A stretch of 64,000 bases of DNA, from NCBI GenBank assembly GCA_000469685.2, contig LS997565.1, positions 23,327,272 through 23,391,271 of the forward strand, given 5' to 3'. The position numbers and the translations under genes were made by a program. This document shows, piece by piece, positions 24,001 to 36,000 of this stretch. Position 1 is the first letter of the stretch. Each line of letters opens with the position of its first letter. This DNA is from Haemonchus contortus (taxonomy: Eukaryota > Nematoda > Chromadorea > Rhabditida > Trichostrongylidae). The notes under the pieces were generated by a model, which saw only the letters and a program-made list of their open reading frames with translations, did no database searches and was not told the origin of the DNA.

Positions 24001-27000
24001 GGAAAGTTGAAAAGCACTCAAAACGGCTCACTCAATCCACTGTCGTTTCTAGGTCTCACTATAGCGACGGGGTATTGAAGGGAATACTGTGTCTGACGGG
24101 AAAGTAATTAATTTTGTCCATTACATCAATGGGGCTCGACTGCTACCTTTTTGCTACACTTTACGCGGAATGATGAAAGCAAATTGCTTTCATCTTTTTA
24201 CCTTTGAATATTTCAATTCTGATGATGGATCACTTGCCTGGGTGGTGTTGTTCTGTTATGGGAACCTGATAACCACTCACGCATTCTTTGAAGCGTCTGC
24301 TGAAAGGGGATCCATTCGCCGCTGGGTGATTGTTTTGGAATTGACCTGCAAAGCAGAATGGTAAGTATGAGTCTTGGTATGAAGGTGTTGGTATAGCTTC
24401 GGCCAAGATGGTACAACTCTTTATTCAGTCAACGTTTCGGCGTTCTCGCCTTCGTCAGGACCTTGGAAATAGAGAGGTGGCATCCAATATGGCCGAGGCT
24501 AGACCAACATTTTCATACCGAGAATGGTAAGTAAATGATGAATAAGGAAATGTTGGTCACGACGGTGGGGTGGGGAAGAATTATATTCAGCGTGCAGAAG
24601 ACATTTTCATGGTTAGCAGAAGTAGAAGGCACCGCTACTGGTAGATTACTCAACCAATTGGGCAGCATTTTCACTAAGAAAGTAAATATAGGGATAATTT
24701 ACAATATTTGGATAAACAAAGCCGAATAGCCAATAACCCCACGTAGATTCATAACCAGCCCTTTATGGAATATGCCGAAAGAGACCTGCACGAAAAGGAG
24801 GAAAAATAATCGGCAGTTTTGATTTGAACGAATTAGCAGATAAAAAGCTGTCGAGGGAAAAATTCAAGTGAGCAAGTCAAGGCGGTTTATCGCAGGCCAC
24901 AGTGGGGAAAAATGCGAGCACAATTCAAAGGGAAATTCGAAGAATTGCAAGAGTTAGAAAAAGGAGTTGGACTGGAAGTGGGATGAGAAGACATCAAAAA
25001 TTTCTATCATTCCAGAAAAGCCGACAGCCAATGCTGGGAAAAAACTACCTTTCGCATCAATAATGGGCTCGTTCCTTTCCTGGGAAAACTACGTGATTCG
25101 ATCGATGGTTTCCGGAGAACTTTGTCGTTTGGGGCATTAGAGTACATTTAGAGACGTTACTGCGAAGAAAACCGTAGTACAATTTCTGTGAGGCTGAAAA
25201 AAGTTACCCGAGAACCGGTTTGTATTCCTCAGATGTTATGAAATATTCGTAAATAATTCTAAGGAACGATATTATTCGTTTAATTGTCCCTCCTACATGA
25301 TTACATTGGTGAAGTTTCTGTTTCCCAAATTTCTAATGGTCTGGATTAGGTATACCGCCTTATAAAGTTCTACGAGATCATTGGAGAGAGAATCATCAAA
25401 CATCCAGCCATTTGAGTGTTCAACATACCAAGACCTGTTTTCCATTGTTTTCGGAAGGCCGATCCTCATCGAATTTCATTTCTTGTTTCTTTCGGAGACG
25501 AGTTATCCCGCTACAAGTACGAGTTTTTTCAGCTGTCAGACTGCAGGGTATCACTGTCATTACCAACAGAGGTTAGGGGGAGAAATGGGTGGAACACGTT
25601 GTGGTTATAGTTCGTCCTAGTCAGTTGCTTTGAACACCCACGATGTAAGGTCACTAACAGTGTCGAAAAGGCCTTGATTCTCCTAATCGCCTTTGCTGAT
25701 AGCATATCAGGCATACAATTAATTTGCACATACAATCCATTCCACAATGAGGGAATGGGTAATGCAGCAGAGCAAGCAGGTGGGAATCTCCATGTAAAAC
25801 TGGTCTTTTGTGGCGGCAAGTTTCCAGAATGAAAGTTCTTCTGCCCCAAGTTCCTTCCTCGATACCATACCATGTAGAATAGATATCAAAGTTCACTTTC
25901 CATCCAGTTTTGAGAGTTTTCCACGTATTCGACTTCCATTTGAGTACCTATTGACTTGTAAGATTATTTGTAAAGATCAGCCGGCGTGGAATTTATCCTG
26001 ATGCAATTAAATTAGGCATTTGATTTTTACGAAGGAGTCTAAAGGTAAGCGTATGGGGAGCCATTGAGTGGAAGGCACATTGGCACAATATCCGGCTTTA
26101 AAAGCGAAATTCCACTTTATCACAATAGAGAAACGTTTGAGCTAAAGCAAGTAAGCATCATGCCGATGAAAACATTCAAGTTGGAATCCACGACGTTGAC
26201 GGAGAAACTGGCAGTTTGAGAATTGCTTCTAAGACGGATTGAGAGCACATGAACATCAACCCAAAGTTTCTGAGGTTCTCACGAATTACTCAGAATTTTG
26301 CTAAGAAAGGTTCAGATTTGTATGAAATATGAAAAATAAGGTGAAAAAACTTCAACTTGATGTTTTGGAGTCTCATCAGAGCGCATCTGATCTGGAGGCA
26401 CAAGCCTCGAATACAGCTGGAGCAGAAGGCCTACAGGGTGGATACCATTGCATTGTGACTTGTATATTGCAGACATTTCGATGGCGTATTCCTCCGCATG
26501 GAAGGACCACCTTTGGAGTCAACCACTTCCCAACACTTCCTTTCTGTGAGTTGTTATCTGCCGGATTATGACGTTAGTACTAACACGATTATTGTTTCCA
26601 GGCCTTGTCATTGACTCAATCGGGAGCGTCCTCTCAGACGACGTTGGCGATTTCTCCTCGATGGATGTTACGGGTCATTAACCGACTTTATGAATTCGCC
26701 GACTATGTGGAGCACATATACCTTGACATGGAGGAACTGCCAGTAGGTTTCAGTTTTTGGATGCCTTTCTTGCAAACTGCGGTGAAAAGAATGGCAACAG
26801 GGCGTCTATATGGTAATTACTTTGATGTGCGTCCAGGAATGAGTCATTTTTTGGATTAATGGGTAGAGGTGAGGGGGGGGGGTGGTCGTTCTAGTTGTTT
26901 CAGTTCCCCAGACGCGCCCTGTACCATAGATCAGATGTACCAGATTGAAAGGGTTGGTGGGGAGAGTGAGAGAGTGTCGACTAGAAATCCACATCATTTT

Positions 27001-30000
27001 GAGGTTGATCCCCATATAGTGAGGGCTTTGTACAGTAGATCGATCCTGCATATATCGAAGTCCCCATTGGTAGCTTAGTGAGTGCCCATGGGGATTTGAT
27101 CCTGTGACGATAAGTGTGGCAGCAGCCTCGTTCTGAGGTCAAACCTTACTAGATAGTAAGTAAGATACATACATAGGCCATGAATATTTGCAGTCGTCTG
27201 AAGATCCCTACTCGGTGCGCCATGTAGATCCTCTCATGCCGTCCGACTCGATTCCGCTGGAGGATACGATCAGTGGATCAGTTGACAAGTGAGCTTGTCG
27301 TTCTCCAGTTGCTCTTAGAACAGTCAACCTCTCCTTTCCCATTATAGATTGCTTGCAGGATGCTGAGCAGCGGAGTACCAGCTGAAAAAATTGTCGTCGG
27401 GCTGACTAGTGGAGGACGATCGTACAGGGTAATTAGTATATTTTAAGCTATATTAGCTCAGTCTGTTTCATCGCCCTTGAGAGACCTTCAAAATAATCTA
27501 TCTTCCAACTCGCAAAGCGTATTCCATAGTATTCGTGCTAATGTAAATATATTACTGCTGTAAGGGGAGCTTTGGAATATCGGTGGAAGATTGTGGTTAA
27601 GTCGTGCAACCACCGCCTCTTACGAAGGAAATTCTGGTACAAGAGTCGCCAGGCAAAATTACTTCCCACCATCGCTATGGGTCTCAATCGCTTCATAGCC
27701 CCAACACCAACAGCGGCCCAGAATACTCACGTCAGCGACGGCGTCACTGCAAATTACGGAGCTACTGCTCCGGACCATTCGTCGTTGACGCCTCGGGCGA
27801 TTTGTTGATTGAATTTTCACCTGCGAGCTTCAATGTGAATGATGCAGCCCCTACGAGACCGTTAAAACACGACCCTTTCAGGTCTGATCTACGGTTTTGC
27901 CAGCCTCGAGATATGAATTTAGCCTACACAGACCGTTTTTCAACCCGACAATGCCAGGTGGCATTATTCGAGGCAACAGAGTCTTCCCAGTAGGAAAGCC
28001 TTGAAACCATTTTTATCATGGATCGTGCCTGTAGGGCTAACTTTGAAGGCTAATGCAGCCGTTGTCCCGTCTCCCCCGGCCAGAGGAAGCCTCAGCTACC
28101 AAGAGCGCGAAAGTGCGAGTTGACGCACTTGGGTGATTTACCTCATTTACTTTATGAATTTTGGTTTGTGGATGCAATTGTTCCATTCCCAAATCATCAG
28201 TCAATAGTATCAAGTATCACTGAGCTTCCAGTAATGGCCATCCAATGACTAGCCTCAACGATCCCATGATGCGCTAACGAAAGAGATGGCTCGAATTTGA
28301 AGAGGTTGAAAAGGCACAAAACAAAAAGAGTCGGCTGGCTGAATGGTGTTGGCTACGAAAATAGAGCTAATGCTTTTCTCATGTCAATGACTTCCCATTG
28401 AGTATGTGAAAGGGCTTTTTGCTGAGATCCTTGGTTCGATTCAAAATGCGGAGCGAATGATGACAGTGAAGTGGCTAACGAATAAACTCATTGACGACCT
28501 GGGCTAAGGGAACTCAAGTAATGACTGTTGACGGTCCGACTACTCAAAAAACTAACCCAGGCAGGTCAAACTTATGTACGTCAATGAAAATTCAGTCCTC
28601 ATGAACCAGTTTGATTTGTAGTGCTGCAGTCAACTTTCTTCAGTGATGTATAGCTCTAAAATAGAATGAAGTATGCTGACAGCCATGTTGATGGCCACCA
28701 AATTTCAGGTTCGTAATCCCAGGACCACCACCCATGGCGATATTGCAATGCAGGAAGGAGTTCGTCGGCGCCTGCAGGATATTTGTCTCCTGACTAGTTT
28801 GTCTTCTATTTTATATTAACTCCCAGTAGTTGAAGAAAGATCGGGAACGTGAAGTTGCTGAAAGTTGTTTGGAATTCCTTCCTTTCCAGGAACCTCACTC
28901 GACGCCAAAGCGGCATGCACCGTGATCGAGGGCAGATTCAGCTGGACATCAGCTAATTTCCCCAAAGAGCAGTCACTCGGAAAAAAGGTTTTCGATTGTA
29001 CAGCTCTTCTAAGGCACTCAAAACTCACTGTGATTGATCTTGAACTTCCAGATCCAATGGTTTACGCAAGAAGGGCTTGGTGGAGTCGGCATCTCATCCC
29101 TGCAAGATGACGATCCCAAAGGAAAATGTGGAGCCGGCTCCTACCCTTCTCACACCATGATCGGCAAGGTAAGGCAGATGTTCCTTCTGCTGACGTGCTT
29201 TCTTGACAGTCTCCTGAAAGGTCTTCTGCCCTCCTGCATATTTACCTCAGATGTTTGCAATAATTTTGTACTCTGGCAGATGCGGTGATCCTTTCGCTAC
29301 TTTGGCTCCTAGTTCCGATAATCAACCCTCCCTCTTATCCTTTGTGAGGGTGATTCATAGGCTAAAAATATCCAGCTACCAATTGTAGACCCATTGTTCC
29401 TGACAGCGTATGGAATCTTTTTCAATAAGTCGAGTCACGGGTGAAATCCATCAAAAATTGCCAAGAGGGTACAGCAACGTCCATATCGTAGAGCTGGTAG
29501 AATCTTATCGCCACAGCTTTGAACAGGCGTATATTGGCTATCAGCGCTCATGAAAGGATTTCTAGATGCTGAAATGCCGAGTGAGAGAGTACCAACGACG
29601 TCCACCGATCCAGTGCACACGTCTATGCTATCTAAACGAAGGAGCTGAGGAATTCGATCCCAACTTGTTGCTTCCGCATTGGTGCAGCCATTTCATCGTT
29701 GGTCCCGCTGACATTCAGGTAAAATCATTTCTTATTCGGTTATTTTAACATAAGAATAAGTGGATGTTGAGTTGAACGACAACGTCGAAGTGCCACCGGC
29801 CGTTCCAAAGCTTATGGCTCGCATCAATCAATGGATGCAGGATTCTGAAGGGAAGCCTGCAAAAGTGAAGGATTTTCCATTGTTTGACCCTCTCTTTATC
29901 GTTCAGCAGGGGGTAGACAGCATTAGCATTGCAGATTATTCTGTCAATTGGTGAACGTCAATCGAACGACATCTGGCGGATGGAACTCGGTTCAATAATC

Positions 30001-33000
30001 AAACGCAAGCATCTTATCAACAACATCAAGAATGTAGGTATTCAAACACTCTCAGCTGGACGAGGCGTATAAATCGCTGTGCAGCGATTCTCTTCGAGAA
30101 GAATCCAAGAAGAACCCTCTGAAGAGAATTGTTAAGGCTACTCGAATGGTTAACTCAACTTTTCAGCTGGTGCATTCGTTAGACGTTTCTGGCGTTGAAA
30201 TCTCATGGACACTCGGCCAACTCGACGCCGTTCTCGACCCCACTTTTCTGTCACAATTTCTCGCCGATTTGAGGACAGTTCTACCAAAGGTAGGTTCAGC
30301 CATATCGTTTGCGTTCTATTGACGCCAAGTTCGATCCCAAGAAAATGGCTCTCGTTGCGAGACACTTTGGACTGCATTTTCCAGCAATTTCTGCTACCAT
30401 TGCAATTCCAGAAAGGCGAAAATGTTCCTGTGTAAAGGATTCTTAGCAATCGCTTCACAGCCAAGGATATGAATGAACTCACTCATCCTAAAACATAGTA
30501 GACAAACAGACTGTAATACAACTGCAATGAGTTTCGGTTGATCCTCTCAGTGGAACACCATCTAGCTGGTTGAGTAAAACGTAGTCATTCCAAACTATTT
30601 CAAAAAATGGCCAAACGATACGTTAGATGTGATCGGAATGTTGAATATCAGTCGTCGATTTCCCGACAACAACACATTATCAATTATTTTGTTGGCAAAA
30701 AATTAATTCCACAAAAAATTCGATACGTTGAAGATTTTGTGTAAACAACATGAACACGATGGCAAGGGTTATAAACTTTTAGAAAATTCCCTGGACAATC
30801 AACGCAAGTGTAACCAAGGGCACGCATGTGAGCTTTAGCAACTTGACCGTCAATGAAGGGACAACACCCGATTGGTACCATGACCTTCTACTAGGCATTC
30901 CAAGGGAAAAACGCGAGCCTAGCTGCAGAAATAATCAGCAACCTATTTGCTGAAAGCACTATTCATCAAGCAGCGGTCGACAATGGCTTGAACCACTAAA
31001 GCGCAATAGATTCTAACCTTCTAAGTAATGCAAGAATCGTAGATTAGTTCTGTGGTACGCGAAGGGACCCCTCTGCTATGAATTGCTTACGCAGACTAGC
31101 TAGTCTCAGCTTCTCCCTAAAAACTTCAGCATTTGGCCAACGCGGAGAAAGACGGCCAAAATCATAACGCAGATACCTACAGAACAACAAAGCATACCGA
31201 AGTTTTGCTTTATATACCCGTCCAAAATTCACTGGCCTCGCTTGATTCTAGGTTGTTCACCAGTCGTAATCCCGGATCCATTTTGATCACCATGTGCTAC
31301 GCCTTCTCGAACATCCCTCTGGGGAAAAAGTTCTGCGTCAATGTACTCCGAAAACAACACTCAATGGTTCATTTGAGTCATAGATCTTCAACTTCTGGAC
31401 AAAAATTATCATTAATTGTGTCGAAGGGATTGAAAGTCTATTGACATCACTGTTTATTCGCTGTTGGTCGTTGATACTTCTAATATATCATGGATTTGGA
31501 AAAGTTTAGAAAGGAGCTCAAAATGACTTTCACTGATTTTCAAAACGACTTTTTTGAAGAACTTTTTTGCCCATCCAATAGCATTGTCTTTCAGAACATC
31601 CACATTTTCCTGTCCGTGAATCCATTGAGCAGCTTCAGTGGTCGCTACGACATCGACGTCATCGCGAAGTGAGTCCAGTTGAGAATCCTGTCTTTTTCAC
31701 CTTGAAATAGTCTTCTTATCCCTATTTTCTTTCCTTTTCATGAGTGGCTCTTTCAGTGTAACAAACTTGATCATTCTGCAAACTCATCGTCTACAGTCTT
31801 CTCGAGCAACACTCACTGAACATCATTCACCGATGTTCCCAAGCGTGGGATTGCAAGACACCAGAATGACTGTCGAATCGTTTGTGAAGGACATGATATC
31901 CCGAGGCGTGCCCAGGTCAGTATTGCAGTCAATTTTGTCTATTTGCGGTATGCGGTAAATGGTTTGTGAGAACCTAGGAAGAGTTGCTCATATATGACGT
32001 CTACAGCTTCCATCTCAAGGACTTACCTAACACAGGTGATTCGGAGAGTCGCGGAAAAAAAACGAAAGTACCTCATTTCTCAATTCTTCGCATGATCTTT
32101 CAACTTGAAACATTTTAACTTAATTGCCTTACAGCACTGAAGACTAGGCCCACGTCAAAAAAGCTTATGAAACTGACTGCATAGCCTTCAGGGTAGCTCG
32201 GCAGACTGCGCGGCGAAATCGTGTTGATTAAAACGACTTAAACGTGATTATCATTGGGGCGCAGGTTTCAAGTAGGTTGGGTTAGTAGTGCCAGCTGATA
32301 CTACCCTACTTCGAATTTGTGCCCCAAAGATAGGTGCCAGGGTCGCTTAAATCACCACGAATTGCACCAGCAGTTTGTCGCGTCCATTCAGAAATGGGTG
32401 AATGTTCTGTCCCCCGACGTGCCCTCGAATCGGTTTTGTCCAGTGGATTCGCCGCACGCGGCAGTCACGGACCAGTTGTCTCGTTATTGCAGTTTTAGTG
32501 TTCTTCGTACAGATCTATCGATACGCGATTATTATTTTGACATTACCCTACTGTTAATTCTTTCATTCCTGTATTTCTTACTTGCTGCGCTGTTGCTTCA
32601 TCCTGCTGCATTCCTCCGCGCACGACATCGCTCTTGCCGCGAAACGACCATTTCGATTCAACTGCCCTACACCCCGTCGTAGGCCATACCTATCACGTCT
32701 GCCTTACGAGTTATTCAAACAATTCCAACCACTCTTCAAACTATGCACTCTAAGACGGTCAGGCGATTATGCCAAACTGGTTGTGTGGGAAGAGATAATT
32801 CAAAAGGGCTTGGTCACCGTTTAGGCGAAGAATCATTCGATCAAATGACTGAAACTTCCGCTAATTAAGTCCTGCCTAGCAGGCTGTGTTCCCACTTCGC
32901 TGCTGCATAGATCACCGCTATTGCAATGCTGTTGCTATGCTTTTTTACTCTTCTCGATCTATCTGTCCGAAAGCTCACTTTAAATCTCCTTTTTACAGGA

Positions 33001-36000
33001 AGAAAATTATTGTATCGGTCACTTCCGCTCCAACATCGACAACACTGAAGGACAAATGGGATGGCTCTGGCGAAGTGTTCGGACGACCGATAGACTCGCT
33101 TGCTTCGTCGACACTATTAAATAGGATTACTTCACAAACAGAGGTTCATATGTCTCCGTAAAACAACGATCACGCTGAACCAGCTGGCTGGTCTAGCTAG
33201 ACCTTTTGTTGAAAACAATGGCGTGAAGACTTTGCGCTTGCGCAGGGCTCTGTTGCGCTCTTAGCCACTGTTCAAGGCAGTGTCTGACGGGGATAATGAC
33301 AATATCTGTTTACAGTCGAGACTTTTCACAAAGCGCACTTCAACCTTAAATCTAAGGTTGATTTTTTGCAGATCTGTCGTGCACTGGAGAACAACAACAC
33401 AGTTTTCCGTTGGGTGGAAGGCAGTGGTATTCCCATCCTTGTCCGTGGCAACGAGTTCGTCGCTTATGACAACGAGAAAAGCGCAAAGATAAAGGTGAGA
33501 TACAGATTGGCAGTGAGTTGAATGATCTATCAGCTGGGTGTGATGCACTTAAATCGGAATGATCGCTTCGCGGTTAAAGCGACGTCGCGAAAGAAGGAAT
33601 GTAGCAGAACGAAGCAGAAGCGGTGCAAGTAGTAAGGAATACAGAAACAAACGAAGTAGCAGTCCAAAAATAAACGCATATCAATCGAGCTCTACGAAGA
33701 TTGCCAGAACTGCAATAATGAGACAACTAGTCAGCGACTGCCGCGTGCGACGAATCGATTGCACTGGACCGATCCAACTGCACGTTTTTAGTTGCAAGTT
33801 GGGTAACAAGCGTTACCAAGCAGTGGCCTAGTGAGAGTGAAAGTTACATTTTGCATCCTGTATCACTGGAATTTCGATGATCGAACTCAGCACGATATCG
33901 TTTTGTGATGTCCCACCTCCATGATTTGCTTTGTGACCGTCTTGTACATAAGTAGAAGGTTGATAAGGTCTGAACGCACAGAACAGCCCTTTATGGCTTG
34001 CCATGATATGCTCCAAAATGGGTTGTCACATCAGTCCAGCAGTAATATGACTTGATGAGCAATCCTTTTCTCTCTGTAACTCAGTATGAAGGGGAAAACG
34101 TTTGGTTTGATTCCATCCGTATTACTATGCGCATTGCTTCCGAAAATGAAAGACGAGAGAATGGAATGGAAGGAGGAGAACTCCTCAGAGTTCATGATTT
34201 TTGTAGTTAAAAAACCACTGACTCATAATTGTTACAATTCCAGACTACATGGAGCTCATTGAACAACCTTGGCGGTATGGCTGTTCATGGTCTGCCGCTT
34301 GACAACCCCAATGGAGAATGCCCTGAACGACCTTTTCCTATACTGCAGAGCATCGTAGACGCCCAGGTAATCACGTTCTCCGCATACACTGGTACTTCGC
34401 TTGCTTTTTTAAAAGAGTAATCCGTATATTAGGAGTAGAAATTGGGGATATCTCTGGGAGACACAAGACAAAATATATTGGAACACAAATAGTATATACA
34501 TATAGGATTGGGGAAAATAGTAGCCCAGTTCACGGAAGATAACGCTCACAGAAAGAAAAACCATAGGTCCAGGTACTAGGTATGTAGGCTTGAAAAATCT
34601 GTGTACCGGTACCCACCGAATTGTACCATACTGCTCCAACCATTCGATACTCGATTTTCCGCTACAAGATCTCAACGGAGAGCATTCCTTTGGCGTGTTC
34701 GTATACCACAACGAGATAGGAACGTGTCGTCTTTATAGATGCTAGGAGATAACAAATGACTACGACTTCCCACCAGACTCGGGATACATTTTTCACACAA
34801 AATGCGATTAAGAGTACTTCATCCTCTCTGAAAATGGTTTTTCCATATTCGGCTGCGGCAAATTTTTTGCATACCATTGGTTGTTTTAAAAGAATTTCAA
34901 AGTGAAAGTCAAAAAATAGTCTGATAAAAATCACATCGACCGACGGTCTCCACTGCGAAGGCACGTATGCATGGAACTTTTAATTTGTTCGCACATTTCT
35001 GGCCGCTACAGTAAATGTGAACATGAAAAAGTCATTCACTGCCCTTCTAAGAACGAGTTGAGGCAATAGAATATTTGAGAGCGATTTTGAGTCAATAGTC
35101 GAAGTGCTACCCTACTTTGCACTTAGGTGTGTTCGCTGTGTGCTCCAAAGGCAGACAAATCGAACTGTTCGTCGTCCTCATTCCAGACCGTGTGCAACTA
35201 CCGTCTTCCGGAACCAGATGAAGGTAGGGTGACCTCGGTAATGTTTTAAACGAATAATGGGTCCTCTTCACTCAGAACAAATGTTAAATGAGCGGTGTAA
35301 CAATAGGTAATTTGAAGTTTGTAGTGGTGTGAACAATGGTTTGAAGTGGGCAGCCTGTGTACAAGCACACACTTGTACACGGGCTCCCCGCTTCAGATCA
35401 TTGTTCAAACCACTACATATTCAACACTCTACAATTTGATTCTGACAAAACGACCAGTCTGAATGGAAGACGAAGGCGGGGCACATGCCAACACCAAATC
35501 TCGAGCATTCGAATTAAGATAGCCACGAATTTAAGTACTGTGAAACAAAAATGAGCTGTGCTTCTTAGCACAACGACTCGCTCCTGCGAATATTCCATTC
35601 GAACGATGTTCTGGCGTGGTAGTTGAACATGCGATGATCGATGCAAACTCTTCCATTCATTTCGTTTCTAAGAAGCAGGAACAAGTCGTCAAGGAACTGG
35701 TACGTACCTAATGGTTTCCCAAAATCGCATTAACACTGCTAGCCAGATTTTCAGAAGAAATTCCGTTCCCGAGCAAAGAGTTTTGTGATCTCCCTCCGAT
35801 GTTCAATGCAGGAAAAGGAGTTCGCACAGCTGATGCAGAGTGCACGTAACTTTTACCGGTACATCAACAGGAAGCAAACAATGTCTTCGAAAACAGCTGT
35901 TTAGCAAAACGTCTGAAGCTGGCAACATCCATACGGTCCTTCGTCGATGGGCTGTCGTTCAATGGAGTCGAACTGCGATGTGCAGACCTGCTCTCGAAGA

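Larger units (their letters stand above)
21573..26472 (+). other. 4.9-kb intron 3 of the GH18 gene
   Basis: The donor AAGAG|GTGCGA and acceptor ATTGCAG at 26472 rejoin the segment just before the catalytic strand of GH18 domain 1 in phase 2. The intron holds a SINE at 23676 and the inverted-repeat element at 24368. Open frames inside (for example 24089-24364) show nothing recognisable. Confidence 0.75.

Noticed and set aside
24434..24459. Active hammerhead ribozyme
   Set aside because: The core has an extra A before stem II and I could not find a stem III with a cleavage triplet, so activity is not claimed; only the resemblance is reported.
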